In this document: positions 43,310-54,527 of the stretch, one piece after another
Layout: each line of letters opens with the position of its first letter
How positions within the stretch are numbered: the stretch's first letter is position 1
DNA from: Mycoplasma miroungirhinis
Lineage (GTDB): Bacteria; Bacillota_I; Bacilli_A; Mycoplasmatales; Metamycoplasmataceae
NCBI RefSeq assembly: GCF_013008815.1
Contig: NZ_CP053097.1
Coordinates: 620,001-684,000, forward strand
DNA length: 64,000 nucleotides
Direction: 5' to 3'
The notes under the pieces: generated by a model
What the model saw: only the letters and a program-made list of their open reading frames with translations
What the model was told of the DNA's origin: nothing
Databases searched by the model: none
Translations under genes and position numbers: made by a program

Positions 43310-46300
43310 TATTCTCACTTTCAATATAATCATCATCTAAATCATTGTAATTTTCTGAAGGTTGGTCATAGTTTGAAGTTTGTTGTTCTTGTTCTAATGG
43401 TAGTGAGTTTTGAGTGTTAATAAAAGGATCATTTTCTAAAAAATCATCAATTATTTCTTCTTTATTATCTATATTTTCTTCTGAAGAAAAAATTTCAACA
43501 GGATTTAAAAAATTTTGTTTTTCTTCTGTAAATAGAGGTTCTTCATTATCTATGAATTCATCATGAATATTTTCATTGTCTATATTTTTAGTTTCATCAT
43601 ATTCAAATAAAGTATCATTATTATTTGTTCTATGAATTGGTTCTTCTTTTTCTTGGTGTAAATCATTGAATAAAAATGAAAAATTGGTATTTTCTTGATT
43701 ATTATCGTTTAAAATATCAAAACTTTGTTGTTTAATGTTTTCGTTTGTTGTTTTGTTTGTTATTTGATTATTAGAGTTTGTAATTAGACCTTGTAATTCT
43801 AGTAATGCAGTATCAAAATTATCATTGGATTTATTTGGATTTATTTTATCATTTATCGTGTTTTGGTCTTGTTTATCTAAAGTAAATAAATTTTCATTTT
43901 GGAAAATATTATTTTCTTGAGTATTGTTTATAGATACATTTTTGCTTTCAAAAATATTAGAATGGTCATCAAAATGGTGAGTATTATCCAGTTTATTTAG
44001 TTCCTCAAAATTATTATTATTATTTGGCTGTGAATTTGTATCATTATTATTAAATAAATTATTTAAATCCTCTTTTGTAATTGCATTGTCTAAATTATTT
44101 AATGCAACAGGAATATCTTCCTGTTTTATATTTATATCTTCATATAGAGATTCATCAATATTTCAAATATAATCATCAGATTCATCTATATCATATATAT
44201 CATAATTCAATTCTACAGTTTTTTGAGCGTGTTGTAGTTCAATTTCCTTTGTTAAATCTTCTGAAACTACTTCAACAGTATTTTGTGCTACTATGTCTTT
44301 TATACTGTTTAATATATTTTTTTTATTAATTTTTCAATCTAATTCTTCAATAACAATTAATGGGTAGTTTTTGCTAATTAAAAATAAAATATTGTCTTTA
44401 AATTGTAAATATAATTTTTTATTTCCTGCATAACTATAATCATCTACCATCAAAGCTAAAAGTAATTTATTTGTGTATTTATTTATTATTGCAATATTAA
44501 TTGATTTTGTACCAATACTATAATCTCTTTCTATTATTAATTGAGATTGTTTTTGAATTATTTCTTTATTAAGTGTCTCAGTAATTTCATTTAAAAAGGA
44601 AGGTGAAATATCTAAATTTATTGTTTCTGTTCAACTATCTATTTTAGAATTTTTGATGTAATTCTTTTTGCTATTTTCGTTTAATTCTAAAAATTTCAAT
44701 CATTCTTTTAAAATTTTAATATCATCTGTAGATGTTTCAGAAATTTTTATATCTTCAGATTTTAATGATTTTATAACAATCATTTTTTCTTTTGCTCTAG
44801 AAATAGCAACATTTAAAGCATTTTTTCCACCAGGTCTTGCAACATATGTAGCACTTAGTTGTGTATTTTTATCATAAACTACATTGATAACAATAAGATC
44901 AGCTTCATTTCCTTGAACGTTTTCAATATTTTTAATAGTTAAATTTCCATTTGCAATGGCTTCTTCAAGATTTGGATATTTAGATAATATTTGATTTTCA
45001 ATATATATTTCTTGTTTTGAGTTGAACACTAAAAATATAATAGTGTCATATTTTGATATTTGTTCATTAATTATATCTAAAGCAATATCGGCTTCTTTTT
45101 CATTTACAGAATTATTTCATGTACCCTCTACTTGGATTACTTCAATAGAAGTATCTTTTAATTTACTTTTATAATCATCCACTACATCTAGCTTAGAATC
45201 ATAAAAGTTTTTAGAACTGAAGGTCATTAATGATGCTTTTTTTGATCGATAATTTTTATCTAAAAGAACATTATAAACACCTCTTGCTTGAGCGTAATCT
45301 AAAACAGATTGAATGTTTTTAAAGTCTTCATCTTCTTCAACTGCATATGATGCACTAAATCATTTAGTAGGTTGCATTTGTTTATCATCACCAGCAAGAA
45401 TTTTTCTTTTTGCTAAATATAAAATTGGAATAGCTTTTTCTAAGAAAATTTGTGAAGATTCATCTAAAATAGCGTAATCAAATTCTTCTTTACCTCACAT
45501 ACTTAAATCAGTATCAGGAGTTGTTATAATAACTGAAAATAACTTTTTAATCATTTCTTTGTGTTCGTGGAAAAATTTATAAGGACTTTTTCCAGCAGAA
45601 CGCACCGACATTGCAAATTCACGATATTGTCTTTTTTCTATGTCATTAAAATTATCGATTTTTTCTTTAGTTTTTTGAACGAGCATTTTTGCTAGTTTTT
45701 TAGGATCATTTAGTTGAATAGTTTTATTTTTTAAAGAATTTTTGAAAAATGATTCAACTAATTGAAGATTTTCAAAACTAACCGTTCCAATATATTTAAT
45801 TGCATTATCAATATCAACATGTAATAAATTTAAATTGTCAGCAATAATTTGTGCACTTTCTTTAATATTTTTTGGGAAGGAGTTGGTTAGTTTCATAAAT
45901 GAAGTAGGTTTTTTGCCCTTGTTATTTGTATATAATGCAGATACAATGGACATATAATCGGTTTGATAGGTATGAAGGTTGTAAGTTATGTATTTGTCTA
46001 ATTTATTTAAACTCTCTAATAAATCAGAATTTATATTTACTTGTGACATTGTTGAATATGCGTTTAGTACATTTTGATATTCAGGCATGGATTTAATTTC
46101 GCCTGCTCTTTCAACAATTTCTTTATCTTCATTTGAAAGAATTTTAAAATAATTTTCACCATCAATATTGTTAAAGTTTTCAATTTTAGAAATAAAATCT
46201 TGTAACGGTTTATAAAATGTATCTAATTTCATGGTTCTATCTTGTAAAATAAATATACCAAAAATAGAAATATCTTGTAATCTGTTTTTAATAACTTCTA

Positions 46301-47408
46301 ATGCTGCTCTTTTTTGAGAAACTATGATAGCAGAAAGATCCCGAGCAAGTATATTAACAATTAAATTAGTTATAGTTTGACTTTTTCCAGTTCCAGGAGG
46401 GCCTCAAATTATTGTGTCATGATATAAAGCACTTGTGGTTGCATAATCTTGTGAAAAATTTGTTTGTTGAATTTTATATAATCCAAAATTTTTTTTAAAA
46501 ATAACGTCTTCAATTTTTTTCTTGTAATTATTTTTATCGTAGTCTGTTGCAAAAATTTCTTCTATTTCATCATTTTCAATGATTTTTTTCATTTGATTTC
46601 ATAAATAACCACTAGAGACTTCAAATAATCCTAATGTTAAACCTGAATAAATAGAAATTGTAGTATGATTGTTTATTTCTTTATGACTTGGTATTTTTGT
46701 GTTTATGCTTGCTGGAATTTGGTAAATTTTGTTTCATTGATTATAAAAATAACTATAAATTTCATCAATAGATTTTGAAGAAAAATCAAAATTAGAAGTG
46801 TCAAATGAATAACCATTTGATTGTAAAAAAGTAACTAATTTCGCATTAACTTTAACATCACTTGAACTATTAATATACACTAATGAGTTCTTAATTTCAA
46901 TTTGAACTTCTTTAAAAAATAAAGGTGCAAAAATATCCTTTTTATCAGTTACAACATTTATGAAGAAAAAACCCAAATGTAAAGGTCAAATATTTTTTTC
47001 AATAATCGAATTATCTGCTTTTGATTTAATTTTTTTTCATTTAATAATTGAACGTTGGAAACGACTCTCTAAAAAAGAAGTTATTTTATTTTTTTCGTTT
47101 TCAAAGTCAATGTTTAAACGATTTTGAATTTCTAGTGGTAAATTCATTGAATATTCATCATAATATTGAAGAATTTCTTCTTTACTTCTTGATTGTTGAA
47201 TTTTTTTAATTAATTTTTTTTGTCCATATTCTCCGAATTCCACTGAAAAAGTGTGTTGTTTACACAATTTATCAAATGTATCGTAATCTGACATTTTAAA
47301 GACATCAAAATATTTTTCATTATCAATACTAAAATTCAATGTACTATCACTATTATTTATATCTAAAAGATTTGTTAATAAAAAATCATAGTTACGGGTT
47401 TTTTGCAT
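43299..47408 (-). CDS. Large superfamily 1 helicase with vestigial nuclease domain and acidic Asn-rich tail
   Basis: A 1369-aa protein of the Dna2/Upf1-like AAA_11-AAA_12 helicase group. In order: an N-terminal region of ~320 residues, Walker A IIWGPPGTGKSQTITNLIVN (~336-355), a long helical insertion (~390-620), Walker B DYAILDESSQIF (~640), GDDKQMQPTKW (~665), DKNYRSK (~700), motif V-like NVQGNEADLIVINVVYD (~800) and motif VI NVAISRAKEKMIV (~830). Then comes a segment laid out like the MTES_1575/Vsr-like nuclease that ends many such helicases (IERDYSIGTKSINIAI ... IVIEELDWKINKKNI, ~905-985), but the usual Asp of the IDLAV strand is Asn and the E-x-D pair is LMVDD, so it is probably inactive. 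The last ~300 residues are a disordered, Asp/Glu/Asn-rich tail. GGAG precedes the ATG at 47408. Similar helicases occur in phage-defence loci. Confidence 0.8.
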
Positions 47409-47490
47409 ATAAATCTCCAATAATTTTAATAATTTAAATTATTAATAATTTAATTATATTATAACTTTGAAATTAGTACCTAAAAGAACA

Positions 47491-47518
47491 AACAAAACCG
47501 GATTAATTCCGGTTTTGC
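47491..47518 (-). terminator. Terminator holding the stop codon of the EIIB-like gene
   Basis: AAAACCGGA pairs with TCCGGTTTT. The loop contains the TAA stop. On the minus strand TTTGTTTGTTCTTTT follows. Confidence 0.8.
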
Positions 47519-47874
47519 ATTTTTTCATTTATGATTTTGTGTATATATTTAGCATTGTTGCCAGTTATTAATGATATTCCATCACTTTTCAATAAAATTC
47601 CTTCAATAGAATTTAAAGATTTAATTTTCTCTATTTGAATATTTTTTCTACTTTTCAGTTGGATTTTGAGTATTTTATGAGTACAATATACACTTTCTAT
47701 GTTATTTATACCATCTAAATATCTTATTAATTCATCTAGTGAAAATTTTAATTTATTTTCAACTGATAGTTGTGAATTTATTTCTTTTTGCTCATATGAT
47801 TTTCAAAATAGTTTAATAATTCCTAATGTGCAAATAATAGTGAATATGTATAAAAATTTATGTAATTTACGCAC
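47503..47874 (-). CDS. Membrane-anchored PTS EIIB-like protein, GTG start
   Basis: A 123-aa protein, hidden in standard code by one UGA-Trp. It has a short basic N-terminus, one membrane helix (FLYIFTIICTLGIIKLFW, ~7-24), and then a domain matching the fold of glucose-type EIIB: LIRYLDGINNIESVYCTHKI (~45-64; the normal form is LGGxxNIxxVDxCxTRLR), IKSLNSIEGILLKSDGISLITG (here shown as two parts: SLNSIEGILL and GISLITGNNAKYIHKII). The phosphorylatable Cys is kept while the TRLR part is changed to THKI. It resembles the M. genitalium MG129 type of single EIIB. GGAGG precedes the GTG. Whether it accepts phosphate from a EIIA is unclear; none is adjacent. Confidence 0.7.
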
Positions 47875-47955
47875 TATTCCTCCAATAATTTATTTATATT
47901 ATACGAATATAAAACATTTTATATTTAAAAACATGAAATGTGTGTTAATTTATAT

Positions 47956-47993
47956 AAAAAACACAAAACTTATATTAAATCTTGTGTTTTCTT
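47956..47993 (-). terminator. Nitroreductase terminator
   Basis: AAAACACAAG pairs with CTTGTGTTTT around ACTTATATTAAAT-type loop. On the minus strand it is followed by TTTTTATATAA. It lies 22 bases past the nitroreductase stop and before the EIIB-like gene. Confidence 0.65.
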
Positions 47994-48013
47994 ATAGATA
48001 CTGAGTATTTAAT

Positions 48014-48745
48014 TTATTTTTTAAGTTCTAATTCTCAAATATCTTCTATTTCTTTTGTATTCATTTTATATGATGAACCAACTTTTGCCATTGCTTCTGT
48101 ATATGTTAAAGGTGTGGTAGTTTGTGCATTTGTTTCGAAAAATTTTTTTATTGTAATATTATATTCTGCGACTTCTTTTGTAACTTGTTCAATATTGTAT
48201 TTTTCTTGGTAAATTCTGTTTAATTTTGGTTTAACAATACCTTCTGTATTTTTGTGTCCAATAGCTAAAGCTATCACAGGAAAGGCTTGTCCTTTTATAT
48301 TTAAAACTTCAATTATTTCTTGTACTGCTACTCTAACTAAACCTAAAAAACAAGTTCCTAAACCTAAATCAATTGCCATTGCTTGAGCAGTTGTTGCTTG
48401 AATAAATGCATCACCAACTGCAACAGTATATGTTTCTGAATCGTGATTGTTGTATTTGTATTCTGGGAATTCTTTTAAAGCCATATTCATTCTGTTATAG
48501 TCAGCTAAAAACACAATAAGCATTGAACATGTTTGAATTTGTTTTGCTCTTGGGTGAATTTGACCTAAACGTTCTAAAACTTTTGGATCTTTTATTACAA
48601 TAGCTGATGATGAATGTCAATTTGATGATGTTGGTGCACTAGAAACTGCATCTAAAATTTGTTGTTCTTGTTCTGGTGTTAACTTTTTTTGTGGATCAAA
48701 ATCTCTTACACTATATCTATTTTTTATTTTTTCACTAAATGTCAT
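48014..48745 (-). CDS. Nitroreductase-family NAD(P)H-FMN oxidoreductase
   Basis: A 243-aa FMN-dependent oxidoreductase reducing nitro-, quinone- or flavin-type substrates with NAD(P)H. The family landmarks are FSEKIKNRYSVRDFD (residues 3-17, the N-terminal FMN phosphate-binding Arg), SSAPTSSNWHSS (~37-48, Trp from UGA), VGDAFIQATTAQAMAIDLGLG (here: DAFIQATTAQAMA then LGLGTCF, ~125-145) and VIALAIGHKNTEG (~170). The length is normal for NfsA/FRase-like enzymes. AAAGGAG precedes the ATG. It stands alone; the divergent gene is trpS. Confidence 0.88.
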
Positions 48746-48902
48746 TTCTTTTCTCCTTTAATTTAAATTTTATTATTCTTTTAATGATTTTTTTAAATTT
48801 TTATAAATTTACTAGTAAATGATTTGAGTAATTTTTAGTTTCTATTTACTATGTAAATAATTTATAATATAATTTAAAATACAAATCAATGAGGTGTATA
48901 TT

Positions 48903-49892
48903 ATGAAAAGACTATTGAGTGGAATAAAACCAACAGGTGAATTAACGCTTGGTAATTATTTAGGGGCATTAAAAAATTTTATTGATTTACAAAATAAATT
49001 TGATGCTTATTATTTTGTAGCAGATTTACATGCTTTAACAACAAATGATAGTGATCCAGAAAAATTAAAAAGAAGAAGAAAAGAAGTAGTCGCTTTGTAT
49101 TTAGCTTGTGGATTAGATCCTCAAAAGTGTACAATTTTTTATCAATCACAAGTATATGAACACGGAATGATGCAATGATTAATGACATGTGAAACAACAT
49201 TAGGTGAATTAAATCGTATGACACAGTTTAAAGATAAAAGTCAAAAATCTATTAAACAAGGTAATGGAACTGAAAGCATTCCAACAGGACTATTAATGTA
49301 TCCTACGTTAATGGCTGGGGATATATTATTGTATGGTGCTGAATATGTACCGGTAGGAGAAGACCAAACTCAACACGTGGAATTAACAAGAACGATTGCC
49401 AAAAGATTAAATAATAAGTATAAAACAAATTTAACAATTCCTGAAGCATATATACCTGAAACAGGAGCAAGAATAAAAGATTTACAAGACCCCACATCAA
49501 AAATGTCTAAAAGTAATAAAAGTGCTAAAGGAACTATTTATCTTTTAGAAGATCCTACTTCTGCTTATAATAAAATTTTAAAAGCTGTTACTGATTCTGA
49601 AAATAAGGTTTATATATCCAACCAAAAACCTGGGGTAACTAATTTATTAAATATTTACGCTGGTTTAAAAAATATAACAGCAAAAGAAGCAGAAAATCAA
49701 TTTAAAGATGAAAATTATAAAATTTTTAAAGAAGCAGTTGCTACTGAAGTAAAAAATCTTTTAACAGAAATTCAGTCAAAATTTAAACAATCATTAAATG
49801 AAGTTGAAAAAGTTACAGAAAAAGGAGCAAAAAAAGCCCAACTTATTGCTAAACCATTATTAGATAATTTAATGGAGAAAATGGGTTTTTAA
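48903..49892 (+). CDS. trpS: Tryptophanyl-tRNA synthetase
   Basis: Class I synthetase charging tRNA-Trp; in a UGA-Trp organism it must serve both UGG- and UGA-reading tRNAs. The 329-aa enzyme shows the HIGH-like motif in IKPTGELTLGNYLGAL (~8-22, GELTLGNY for GxxHLGNY), YPTLMAGDILLYGAEYVPVG (~133-152) with EDQTQHVELTR, and KMSKS (~202). The start is ATG 48903; a GTG three codons earlier is in frame, but GAGGTG fits the ATG. It is spaced 6 bases from thrS. No T-box leader was seen in the 157-base region upstream. Confidence 0.95.
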
Positions 49893-49898
49893 TAAATT

Positions 49899-51644
49899 AT
49901 GAACAATGATTATAAAACAAAATTAAATCACTCAACAAGTCATTTACTTGCCGCTGCAGTATTAAAACTTTATCCTGATACAAAATTAGGCATTGGTCCA
50001 GCTATAGAAGATGGGTTTTATTATGATTTTGAATTTTCTCAACCACTTTTAGAAGAAAATTTAAATGATATTGAAAAAGAAATGAAAAAACTTGCAAAAG
50101 GTAATTGAAAAATGGTGCAAGTTTCAGAAACAGAGTATGATTTAACATCTCAACCATATAAAAAAATACTTTATGATGAATTTAAATTACAAGGCAAAGA
50201 AGTAACATTTTATAGTTTACAAAATCCTGATAATGGACAAGTATTATTTACTGATTTATGTGCAGGAAATCATATTGATAATGTAAAAGAAATTAAACAT
50301 TTTAAAATATTATCTTTAGCAGGAGCTTATTGAAAAGGTGATAGCAAAAATAAAATGCTAACCAGAATTTATGGAACTAGTTGACAAACTAAAGAAGAAT
50401 TAGATAATTACTTACAAATATTACAAGAAAGAAAAGAAAGAGACCACCGTAAAATAGGAAAAGAATTAAACATTTTTACATTTAATCAATTAGCGGGGCA
50501 AGGATTTCCAATTTGATTAGAAGATGGAATGAAAATTCATAATTCTATTCGTGATTATGTAACTAAATTAGATAAATTATATGGTTTTAAAGAAGTACTA
50601 ACACCACATTTTGGTGAAAAGAAATTATATGAAATTTCAGGTCACTGAGCACATTATCAAGAAACAATGTTTAAACCTATTGAAATGGACAATGAGCAAT
50701 TAATTGGACGTCCAATGACTTGTCCTCATCATATTATGTTATTTAATATGACCAGAAGATCATATCGTGATTTACCTATTCGTTATAGTGAACAATCAAG
50801 ATTATATAGATATGAAAAATCTGGAGCTTTAACAGGATTAGAAAGAGTTAGATCCATGGATTTAACTGAAGGACATATATTTGTAAGACCTGATCAAATA
50901 AAAGATGAATTTAAACATTTATACAAAATGATATTAGAAGCATTAGGTGATTTTAATATTGAAATTGATCATATTTCACTTTCATTACGTGATACAGAAA
51001 ATAAAGAAAAGTTTTTTGATGATGATGAAATATGAAACAAAGCAGAAAATGACTTAAGAGATTTATTAAAAGAATTAAATGTTGAATATAAAGAATTTGT
51101 AGGTGAAGCTGCATTTTATGGACCTAAAATTGATATTCAAATTAAAACAAGTATCGGAAGAATTATTACAATGTCAACTCTTCAATTGGACTTTTTATTA
51201 CCAGCAAAATTTGAAATGAAATTTATAGATCAAAATGAACAAGTAGTTACACCAGTTTTAATTCATCGCGGTTTAATTGGTACATATGAAAGATTTGTTG
51301 CAATTTTACTAGAACAAACTAAAGGAGTTCTTCCATTTTGATTATCGCCTAAACAATTAGTTATTGTTCCAATATCAGAAAAACATTATGAATATGGACA
51401 AGAATTGTATTCATTTTTTCTAAAAAATGATATTAATGTAGAATTTGATTCAAGAAATGAAAGAATGAATAAAAAAATTAGAGAAGCTCAAATTCAAAAA
51501 GCTAAATATGTTGCAATTATTGGTGACAAAGAAGTAGAAGAAAAAACAATTAGTTTAAGAGCGTATGGTCAAGAAAATACTCAAGTATTTACACAAGAAG
51601 AGTTACTAAATAAATTTATACTACTAAAAAGAGAATTAAAATAA
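49899..51644 (+). CDS. thrS: Threonyl-tRNA synthetase lacking the TGS domain
   Basis: Class II synthetase charging tRNA-Thr. The 581-aa enzyme starts almost directly at the editing (SAD) domain: [16 protein letters not shown] (~11-26) with the HxxxH metal/editing motif and CAGNH (~125) as its partner; the N-terminal TGS domain of ~60 residues found in most bacteria is missing. The catalytic core has motif 1, motif 2 ([23 protein letters not shown]), the zinc Cys in TCPHH and motif 3 ([13 protein letters not shown], ~450). The HGTP anticodon domain closes the protein. UGA-Trp codons are frequent. It is 6 bases behind trpS and overlaps the next gene by one base. Confidence 0.94.
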
Positions 51645-52138
51645 TGTCAAATTACAAAGTAGAAACTTATAAAATAGAGAGAGTTTTAGGATTAACATAT
51701 CATTGAAGAATTGCATTATATAATATGATATTTATTGTGATACCATCAGTGTTAGGGATTTTTTTCTTAGGTCATGACATTCCACAAATATATGAAGCAT
51801 ATTCATATAATTTAACTTGATGAATGTTACTTTTAATTACTTTTGGTATGTGATGAATATATGTTGCAAATACATTATTATTTATTTATGTATTTAAATG
51901 ATTTGGTTTTGAAATTTTTAATGTTTTAATGCCTATTTCAGTAGTGCTTTTATCATTAACTATGTCAAGTGCGTTTAGTGATACATTATGATTTTTAAGA
52001 ATAATTTTATGTATTGTATTATTTTTTTCTTTTTTCCCTACTATTTTAGTAAATAAACATATTGCTAAAATACAATGAGAAAAGAAAAAACAAAGAGATA
52101 TACTTGAAAGACAAAAAAATAAGTCATTGTTAGATTAA
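51644..52138 (+). CDS. Four-helix membrane protein, unknown function
   Basis: Not recognised. A 164-aa membrane protein that only shows up with UGA read as Trp (seven such codons). About four helices: residues ~24-45, 62-88, 92-112 and 122-142; the C-terminus is basic and helical (KKKQRDILERQKNKS), probably cytoplasmic. It starts in the thrS stop codon (TAATG) and ends 28 bases before pncB. Coupling to thrS is clear, function is not. Confidence 0.7.
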
Positions 52139-52166
52139 ATAACTTTAATGTCTTTATAGAGGTAAT

Positions 52167-53177
52167 ATGGATATATTAGATAATAGTGCTATTTATTTTT
52201 CTAAAACAGCTAAAATAGCAAAAAATAAATTAAGTAATAAAATTGTGACATTACAATTTTTTCAAAGAAACGATAATATTATTTTGTGTGGTATAAACGA
52301 AGTATTAGATTTACTCGCTACTTACACTAATACAAACAATTATAAAATAAAGTATATTGAAGAAGGTTCAATAATTAATGATAAAGAAGTTGTATTAGAA
52401 TTAGAAGGTCCTTACTGAGAATTTGGTGAATTTGAAGGAATAATTGATGGTATTTTAGCTCGTCAAAGTTCAATAGCAACTAATGCAAATAGAATAAAAA
52501 ATGCATCAAATAAGAAAATAGTAGTTTCAATGGCGGATAGAGCTGATCATTATAGAAATTTATTATCTGATGGTTATGCAATTTCAGTCGGAGGAATTTT
52601 AAATCATGCAACATATGCTTCAAGTAATTTCAAAAAAGAATTTACATGAGGTTCTATGCCTCATGCTTTAATACAAATGTTTGAAGGAGATTTGGTTAAA
52701 GCTTCAAAAGCTTATTTAGAAATATTTCCAGATGACAAATTAACAGCATTAGTAGATTTTCACAATGATGTCATTACTGATTCCTTAAATGTTTTAAAAG
52801 AGTTTAAAACAGATCTTAAAGCAGTTCGTGTAGATACATCTAAAAATATGAAAGACAATATGTTTAGTGAATCCGAAAATGAGTTTGGAGTAACTGTTAA
52901 ACAAATTAAGAAATTGCGTAAAGCACTTGATGAAAATGAAGGTTCACATGTTAAAATAATAGTTTCAAGTGGTTTTAATGCTGAAAAAATTAAAGAATTT
53001 GAAGATAATAATGCTCCTGTGGATATTTATGGAGTTGGTGCTGCTTTATTGAAAGTTTGAGTTAATTTCAGTGCAGATGCAACAAAAATAGATGGCAAAC
53101 TATGTGCAAAAGCAGGAAGAAAATATAGTGTTAATTCTAAATTAATAGAATATAAAAAAATTAAAGTAAACAAATAA
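52167..53177 (+). CDS. pncB: Nicotinate phosphoribosyltransferase
   Basis: PncB makes nicotinate mononucleotide from nicotinate and PRPP, the entry step for NAD salvage. The 336-aa enzyme shows LEGPYWEFGEFEGIIDGILA-type sequence (~80-100; Trp from UGA), ADRADHYRNLLSDGYAISVGG (central DRADHY, ~125) in place of the ARRAHP-type loop, GSMPHALIQMFEGD (~160) with the active-site His, VDFHNDVI (~195), VRVDTSKNMKDN (~215), VSSGFNAEKI (~270) and DIYGVGAAL (~285). It is shorter than E. coli PncB and close to the archaeal/mycoplasma form. AGAGG precedes the ATG. A terminator follows. Confidence 0.88.
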
Positions 53178-53226
53178 CCTAAAAGATAAAATGACACAAA
53201 TAATTTTTAACATCCCATAATAATAT

Positions 53227-53268
53227 AAAAAAATAGACTTAGTACCAGTGATTAGAGTCTATTTTTTG
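53227..53268. terminator. Bidirectional hairpin after pncB
   Basis: AAAAAATAGACT pairs with AGTCTATTTTTT around TAGTACCAGTGATTAG. It serves pncB and the convergent lipoprotein pseudogene. Confidence 0.8.
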
Positions 53269-53293
53269 GTTCTAAGTTAACATTTTGTATTTA

Positions 53294-54452
53294 TTATAAT
53301 TTTTCAGCTAATGTTGTTATATTTGCTATATCAGTTTTATTAATTGGTGAAGTTTCATTAGCTTTATTTAATATATCTAAAATTTGTTTAATTAAAACTT
53401 CTTTTTTAAGATCCTCAGGGAAGGTACTATGAGTTTTGTTAGCTGCATCTAATTGAGTATGTTCTCATTTAATTCTTTTTTCTAAAAGATTTTTTGCATA
53501 GTCTAGTACATATGGGTATAAATAATTTTGATTATTCTCCATAAGTGAATTTCAATATTAAAAAAAAGCTTTTTTAATATTGTCATTTCATTGTAGTATT
53601 TTACCATTAGATGTACCATCTGTTTTTGAAGGAAGTACAAAAGGTTCTTTAAATTTTCTAGATGTTAAAGAGTTTAAATGTTTGAAAATCATTTTAAACT
53701 TGTTGTCATCTGTTGTTTCTAATTCTTGAGGGTTGAATTTATTTTTAGTTTCTGCTAAAATAAATTCTGACTCTGTTAGATTTTCTTTTTCTTTTACAAT
53801 CTGTATAAATTCTAATAATTCTTTTATTAGTCATTCAACATCATTAAAATGTAAATCATTTATATTTTGAACTAAATTTAAAAGTTTATTTACTAGATTT
53901 TCTTTATTATAATGTTTAAATTCTGAAGGATGTGTGTATCCAGTAGTAGTTCCAAATGAAGTAGAAAATAAATTAACTAAATAAATATCATCTGTGAATC
54001 TTTGTTCATCAAATGTTGGAATTTTTTCCTCAACTTTAGGTGTAATTTCCTTTTCAGGTTGTTTTTCGGTTTATAAATCTTTTTTCTTTGTATCATTTTC
54101 TTTTGTCTTTGGATTATCTTGTTGAATTTGTTTGCTTTGTGCGTTTGAATCCTTTTCTTTTGTGTTTCGATTATCTTGTTGCATTTGTTTGCTTTGTGCG
54201 TTTAAATTATTTTGTTGAATGTTATTACTTTGTTTATTTGAATTATTTACCTTGGGGGGTGTTTGTAGTGTTATTTTGATTTATATTTTGGTCTTTTTTA
54301 GATTCATCTATATTTTTAATATTTGAATCTTCAGATTTTATTTTATCATTTGTATTTTCTTGTTTTGTTGTACATGCACTAGCTATAAAAGGGATAGAAA
54401 AAATAGAAATACCTGTTGCTAATGCAAATAATTGTGTATATTGTTTTTTCAT
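53294..54452 (-). pseudogene. Decayed lipoprotein gene with G6 frameshift and two nonsense codons
   Basis: The start is a normal lipoprotein: basic N-terminus, hydrophobic core and lipobox IPFIASAC. The frame ends early at 54243, right after a G6 tract (54254-54259; C6 on the coding strand). One extra C would continue it into a long frame that carries a linker of two 19-residue repeats (NAQSKQ.QQDN..TKE..) and a ~220-residue C-terminal domain, but that frame also holds TAA at 54071-54073 and at 53558-53560. TATAAT at 54462-54467 (minus strand) lies 3 nt from ATG 54458 and 9 nt from ATG 54452; no ribosome binding site is seen. I read it as a degrading surface lipoprotein gene. Functional assignment is not possible. 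Confidence 0.72.
54088..54205 (-). repeat. Tandem 57-base repeat in lipoprotein pseudogene
   Basis: Two units of about 57 bases (19 codons, coding NAQSKQ[MI]QQDN.[NK]TKE..) with a third partial unit before them. In-frame tandem repeats are typical of variable mycoplasma surface proteins. Confidence 0.65.
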
Positions 54453-54527
54453 AATCATAATATTATATATTAAAAATCAAAAATTCAATTTTCATTTTTT
54501 TAAAACAAGAAGTTTTATGCTTTTGAA

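Noticed and set aside
48746-48902. T-box riboswitch upstream of trpS
   Set aside because: No TGG-bulge or T-box sequence was found and the region is only AT-rich.
54088-54279. Plus-strand ORF in the repeat region
   Set aside because: It mirrors tandem repeats of the lipoprotein pseudogene on the other strand and consists of repeated aromatic sequence.
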